Positions 6,204 through 8,165 of a DNA stretch of 8,165 bases are shown in pieces. This DNA comes from Oscillospiraceae bacterium (lineage in GTDB: Bacteria; Bacillota; Clostridia; Oscillospirales; Acutalibacteraceae), in the NCBI GenBank assembly GCA_009783605.1, contig WRDE01000078.1:1-8165 (forward strand), given 5' to 3'. Numbering within the stretch: the first letter of the stretch is position 1; every line of letters begins with the position of its first letter. A program made the translations under genes and the position numbers. The notes under the pieces were generated by a model. The model worked only from the letters and a program-made list of their open reading frames with translations, made no database searches and was not told the origin of the DNA.

Positions 6204-7082
6204 TCAACGAGATACGGCTACACAGACCTGGGCCAAATATTGGTCTGGTTTTTTTATGCATACCTCGTCATGGAGATACAGCGAATATACCGGTCCGCTG
6301 CAGTTCAGCTTATGCCGCTTTACGTAAGCCGCCATCCGGGCGGGCAGATTGCCGAATTCGCCGTAATACCCGCGGTGAAAGCCGATCAGATAGTCGCCGG
6401 CCTCCCGGTTCCGGTTGCCGGTGGGATCCATTGAGATAAAATGATGGGGCTCTCCCGGCGTTTGACAGAAGGATTCCATATCGTCATGCAGCCCGCCGAT
6501 AGGGAAATTGAGATTGATGCGCAGCTCCTCCGCGTAATTGCAGAAATTCATGAACGGCTCAAAAAATCCGCCGCCCTTTTTGAAACGGGTCCGCGGCCCG
6601 GCGATATAAGCGGAATCCTCCCGCCGCAAAACCGCGATCCTGTTTAGATCCACCCAGACCGCGTTTTCGATTTCGTCCGCGCTGTCACTGTCCAACCGGA
6701 TGCCGTCCACCGCCCGGAATCCCTCCAACACCTTCATGCCGTAGTTGATCATCTCGCGCCGGGTATGTATGACGGAATAGCATTCCCGCAGCCGGCGCAT
6801 CTGCATATCCAAAGCCTTTTCCTGCTGTTCAATCAATCGCACGATCTTTTCCGGATTGCGGTCGGATTCGATATCGCCGATGGTTTTCAACGGGACATGC
6901 AGCGCGCTCATGACATTGATGAAATTGACCCCGATGATCTGTTCGGGGGAATAATACCGGTAATTGGTCTCCGGATCCCGCCAGGCGGGGGAGAACAGGC
7001 CGATTTCATCCCAATACCGCAGGGTGGACGTCTCGATACTGGAGATTCTGGAAAATTCTTTAACGGATAGATAATCTTTCAT
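6204..7082 (-). CDS. MerR-family transcriptional regulator with GyrI/BmrR-like effector domain
   Basis: The 292-aa product opens with a MerR winged helix: YLSVKEFSRISSIETSTLRY (4-23), then WDEIGLFSP and the NYRYYSPEQI wing (40-49). A long dimerisation coiled coil covers about 75-120. Residues 140-290 resemble a GyrI/BmrR-type multidrug-binding domain, with DYLIGFHRGYYGEFGNLPAR (230-249) and the final strand PDQYLAQVCVAV (279-290). Such regulators bind as dimers between -10 and -35 and untwist long spacers when a small, often hydrophobic, ligand binds. It heads the minus-strand unit with the QueG-like and nuclease-like genes and is divergent from the pectate-lyase-like gene. Its target is unknown: no promoter with the 19-20 bp spacer typical of MerR targets was found. 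ATG 7082 is chosen because the MerR fold starts there; AAGGAG is 13 nt upstream, rather far. Confidence 0.9.
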   Translation of the reverse strand: MKDYLSVKEFSRISSIETSTLRYWDEIGLFSPAWRDPETNYRYYSPEQIIGVNFINVMSALHVPLKTIGDIESDRNPEKIVRLIEQQEKALDMQMRRLRECYSVIHTRREMINYGMKVLEGFRAVDGIRLDSDSADEIENAVWVDLNRIAVLRREDSAYIAGPRTRFKKGGGFFEPFMNFCNYAEELRINLNFPIGGLHDDMESFCQTPGEPHHFISMDPTGNRNREAGDYLIGFHRGYYGEFGNLPARMAAYVKRHKLNCSGPVYSLYLHDEVCIKKPDQYLAQVCVAVSR

Positions 7083-7116
7083 AAAATAAACAAATCTCCT
7101 TAATGGATGTAGAGAT

Positions 7117-7145
7117 ATCATAACAGAAACACCACAAAAAAGCCA
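7117..7145 (-). promoter_or_regulatory. Candidate promoter of the merR-QueG-like-nuclease-like unit
   Basis: On the minus strand TATGAT (7122-7117) is preceded by TGT (7125-7123), an extended -10. The hexamer 17 bp upstream, TGGCTT (7145-7140), is a poor -35. If used, transcription would start near 7110, which rules out the in-frame ATG at 7121 and supports ATG 7082. The AAGGAG at 7101-7096 would sit in the short leader. Confidence 0.45.
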
Positions 7146-7169
7146 GTATTTTTTCGGGCGGCTTTTTTT
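7136..7169. terminator. Possible bidirectional hairpin between the divergent genes
   Basis: AAAAAAGCC (7136-7144) pairs with GGCTTTTTT (7160-7168) around a 15-nt loop. The stem is mostly A-T with three G-C pairs and has a T-run on either side. It lies just upstream of the candidate merR promoter and could block read-through in either direction, but the stem is weak for a terminator. Confidence 0.4.
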
Positions 7170-7195
7170 GTTTTAAAAAACCTGTGAAATATGGC

Positions 7196-7224
7196 TTGAC
7201 ATTCCAATTATTATATGCTATATA
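7196..7224 (+). promoter_or_regulatory. Strong promoter of the pectate-lyase-like gene
   Basis: A perfect -35 TTGACA (7196-7201), a 17-bp spacer ending in TGC (extended -10) and TATATA (7219-7224). The start point should be near 7231, giving a leader of about 143 nt. Further TATAAT boxes occur at 7271-7276 and 7312-7317 without good -35 boxes. A 6-bp hairpin (AGGAAA 7237-7242 with TTTCCT 7250-7255) sits at the start of the leader. Confidence 0.75.
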
Positions 7225-7318
7225 TGGAGGGTAGAAAGGAAAACAGCACTTTCCTGACATTAATTTTGTATATAATGCACAAAAACGGTAATTTATTATG
7301 TGCAACACGCATATAATA
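7209..7318. repeat. Three copies of decamer TATTATRTGC around promoter elements
   Basis: Copies lie at 7209-7218 (plus, TATTATATGC), 7294-7303 (plus, TATTATGTGC) and 7318-7309 (minus, TATTATATGC). The last two form an inverted pair around the loop AACAC (7304-7308), with one G-T pair. The first copy abuts the TATATA -10 box and the third overlaps the TATAAT at 7312-7317. This layout is operator-like, but in such AT-rich DNA partial chance similarity is possible. Confidence 0.45.
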
Positions 7319-7373
7319 GTTTAGAGATAAAAGATGCATTTATTTTTTTACTTTTAGAAAGGGAGTTATTACT

Positions 7374-8048
7374 GTGGAGAGAAGTCTTACAAAAGCATTT
7401 TCCATACTTACCGCAATATGTCTGATATTAACCTGTATCGCCGTCTTCGAGCTGCCGCAGGTGGACGCGGCGCAGAGTACCACCATTACCGCCGCCCCCG
7501 GCTGGGACGTCGTGGCCAACCCGGATCTGCGGGTCGGGACCTTCGTCGCGGCCTATAACGCGACGTTTTACGGTGTTGCGACCGGCAACACCGCCGCCCA
7601 AAACGTCACCGCCCTCCAGAACATCATCAACCGGGTCTACAATCTGGGCGGCGGCGCGGTCTACATCCCCGCCGGGCGGTATCCGTTCAACAACACGGTC
7701 ACGCTCCGCAAGGGGGTCACCATCCGGGGAGACTGGGTCGAACCGATTAAAGGCAAACCCATCGATCCGGCGAAGAACACCATCATTGAAGTGGCGCAGC
7801 ACACTGCGGGCGCTCCGGCCAACGATAACTCGATTTTCCTGAATCCGGCGTCCAATGTCAACAACAAGGGCTTCATCGAGATGGAGCCGGAGAGTTGCGT
7901 TGCCAACCTGACCTTCTTCTATCCAACCCAAACGTTTACCAACGTCACCACGCCCGTCCGATTCCGGCCGACCATCGTAATGGGCTGCCCCAACTATTTT
8001 GGTAACGAATACTGCAACGTCCGGGATATAACACTGGTCAACTCTTAG
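7374..8048 (+). pseudogene. Secreted pectate-lyase-fold protein, truncated after 224 codons
   Basis: The product begins with a signal peptide (hydrophobic core about 9-26, probable cleavage near DAA-Q, 31-34). Residues 50-120 match the N-terminal part of the right-handed parallel beta-helix family related to pectate lyases (Pectate_lyase_3-like): a region rich in VGTFVAAYNAT, then VTALQNIINRVYNLGGGAVY (78-97), IPAGRYPFNNTV and LRKGVTIRGDW (111-121). The reading frame stays family-like up to NVRDITLVNS (215-224) and then meets TAG. Intact relatives run for several hundred residues, so most of the beta-helix, where catalytic or sugar-binding residues would lie, is missing. DNA after the stop looks unrelated and could be an insertion-element end, so the gene is probably disrupted. 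The GTG start at 7374 has AAAGGGAG 8 nt upstream. Its intact relative would act outside the cell on plant or other polysaccharides. Confidence 0.7.
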
Positions 8049-8165
8049 AACCTGTATTCAGTAACGCCTAAGCAGTGTGTGTAAATGTGAAATCATAAAG
8101 ATATTCTCCTCATGTTCTGTTTTGATTTCCACATCTTTATACAATCTGCGAGAATGATTCGCCCA
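8048..8165. mobile_element. Possible insertion-element end (body beyond the window)
   Basis: Base composition and coding character change at the stop codon of the truncated gene. The outer segment starting GAACCTGTATTC, followed by TGTGTGTAAATG at 8076-8087, faintly resembles IS256-family ends, which often carry a TGTGTAAA-like block. No terminal-repeat partner, target duplication or transposase can be seen here. Short open frames reading leftward (for example to a stop at 8060-8058) match no transposase C-terminus I recognise. The family assignment is weak. Confidence 0.35.

Noticed and set aside
7083..7121. Upstream ATG 7121 as the merR start
   Set aside because: Adds 13 residues outside the MerR fold, overlaps the candidate -10 box and has no SD before it.
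7254..7276. CTGACA and TATAAT (7271-7276) as a second promoter
   Set aside because: The spacer is only 11 bp, too short for sigma-A recognition.
7428..7931. Minus-strand frame opposite the pectate-lyase-like gene
   Set aside because: Arg/Gly/Asp-rich shadow; the plus-strand frame has a signal peptide and beta-helix motifs.

Overview
The window looks like a chromosomal segment of an anaerobic, fibre-degrading Bacillota, most likely a Clostridia/Oscillospiraceae-type bacterium. Three things point there: a secreted protein with a C-terminal dockerin-like module, a second secreted pectate-lyase-like protein, and a Gram-positive style walJ-rlmH pair with good Shine-Dalgarno sites and sigma-A type promoters. 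Most coding DNA is GC-rich, while the promoter regions are strikingly AT-rich. The assignment rests on protein motifs and general knowledge only; no search was run.

Left part, plus strand: murA (peptidoglycan precursor synthesis) has its own extended -10 promoter, a roughly 115-nt leader and a TTG start. It is followed by an array of 7-bp repeats and a strong terminator. A secreted CAP-like/dockerin protein follows under its own near-consensus promoter; its central part is much more AT-rich than its ends. A second array of a related 7-bp repeat lies after its stop. Then come walJ (metallo-beta-lactamase-fold hydrolase) and rlmH (23S rRNA pseudouridine-1915 methyltransferase), 31 nt apart and probably co-transcribed.

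Middle part, minus strand: a compact three-gene unit, read from right to left, converges on rlmH at a shared bidirectional terminator. It holds a MerR-family regulator with a GyrI/BmrR-like ligand domain, a short QueG-like double [4Fe-4S] protein, and an unrecognised protein with a PD-(D/E)XK-like core (final residue Gln rather than Lys) and a winged-helix-like C-terminus. The last two genes overlap by 14 nt. This is the least explained part of the window.

Right part, plus strand: a regulatory region of about 290 bp, AT-rich, with one very good promoter, two hairpins and three copies of a decamer TATTATRTGC, precedes a secreted pectate-lyase-fold gene. That gene stops after 224 codons inside its beta-helix. 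The sequence after the stop looks unrelated and could be the end of an insertion element, whose body lies beyond the window. No rRNA, tRNA or CRISPR array is visible.
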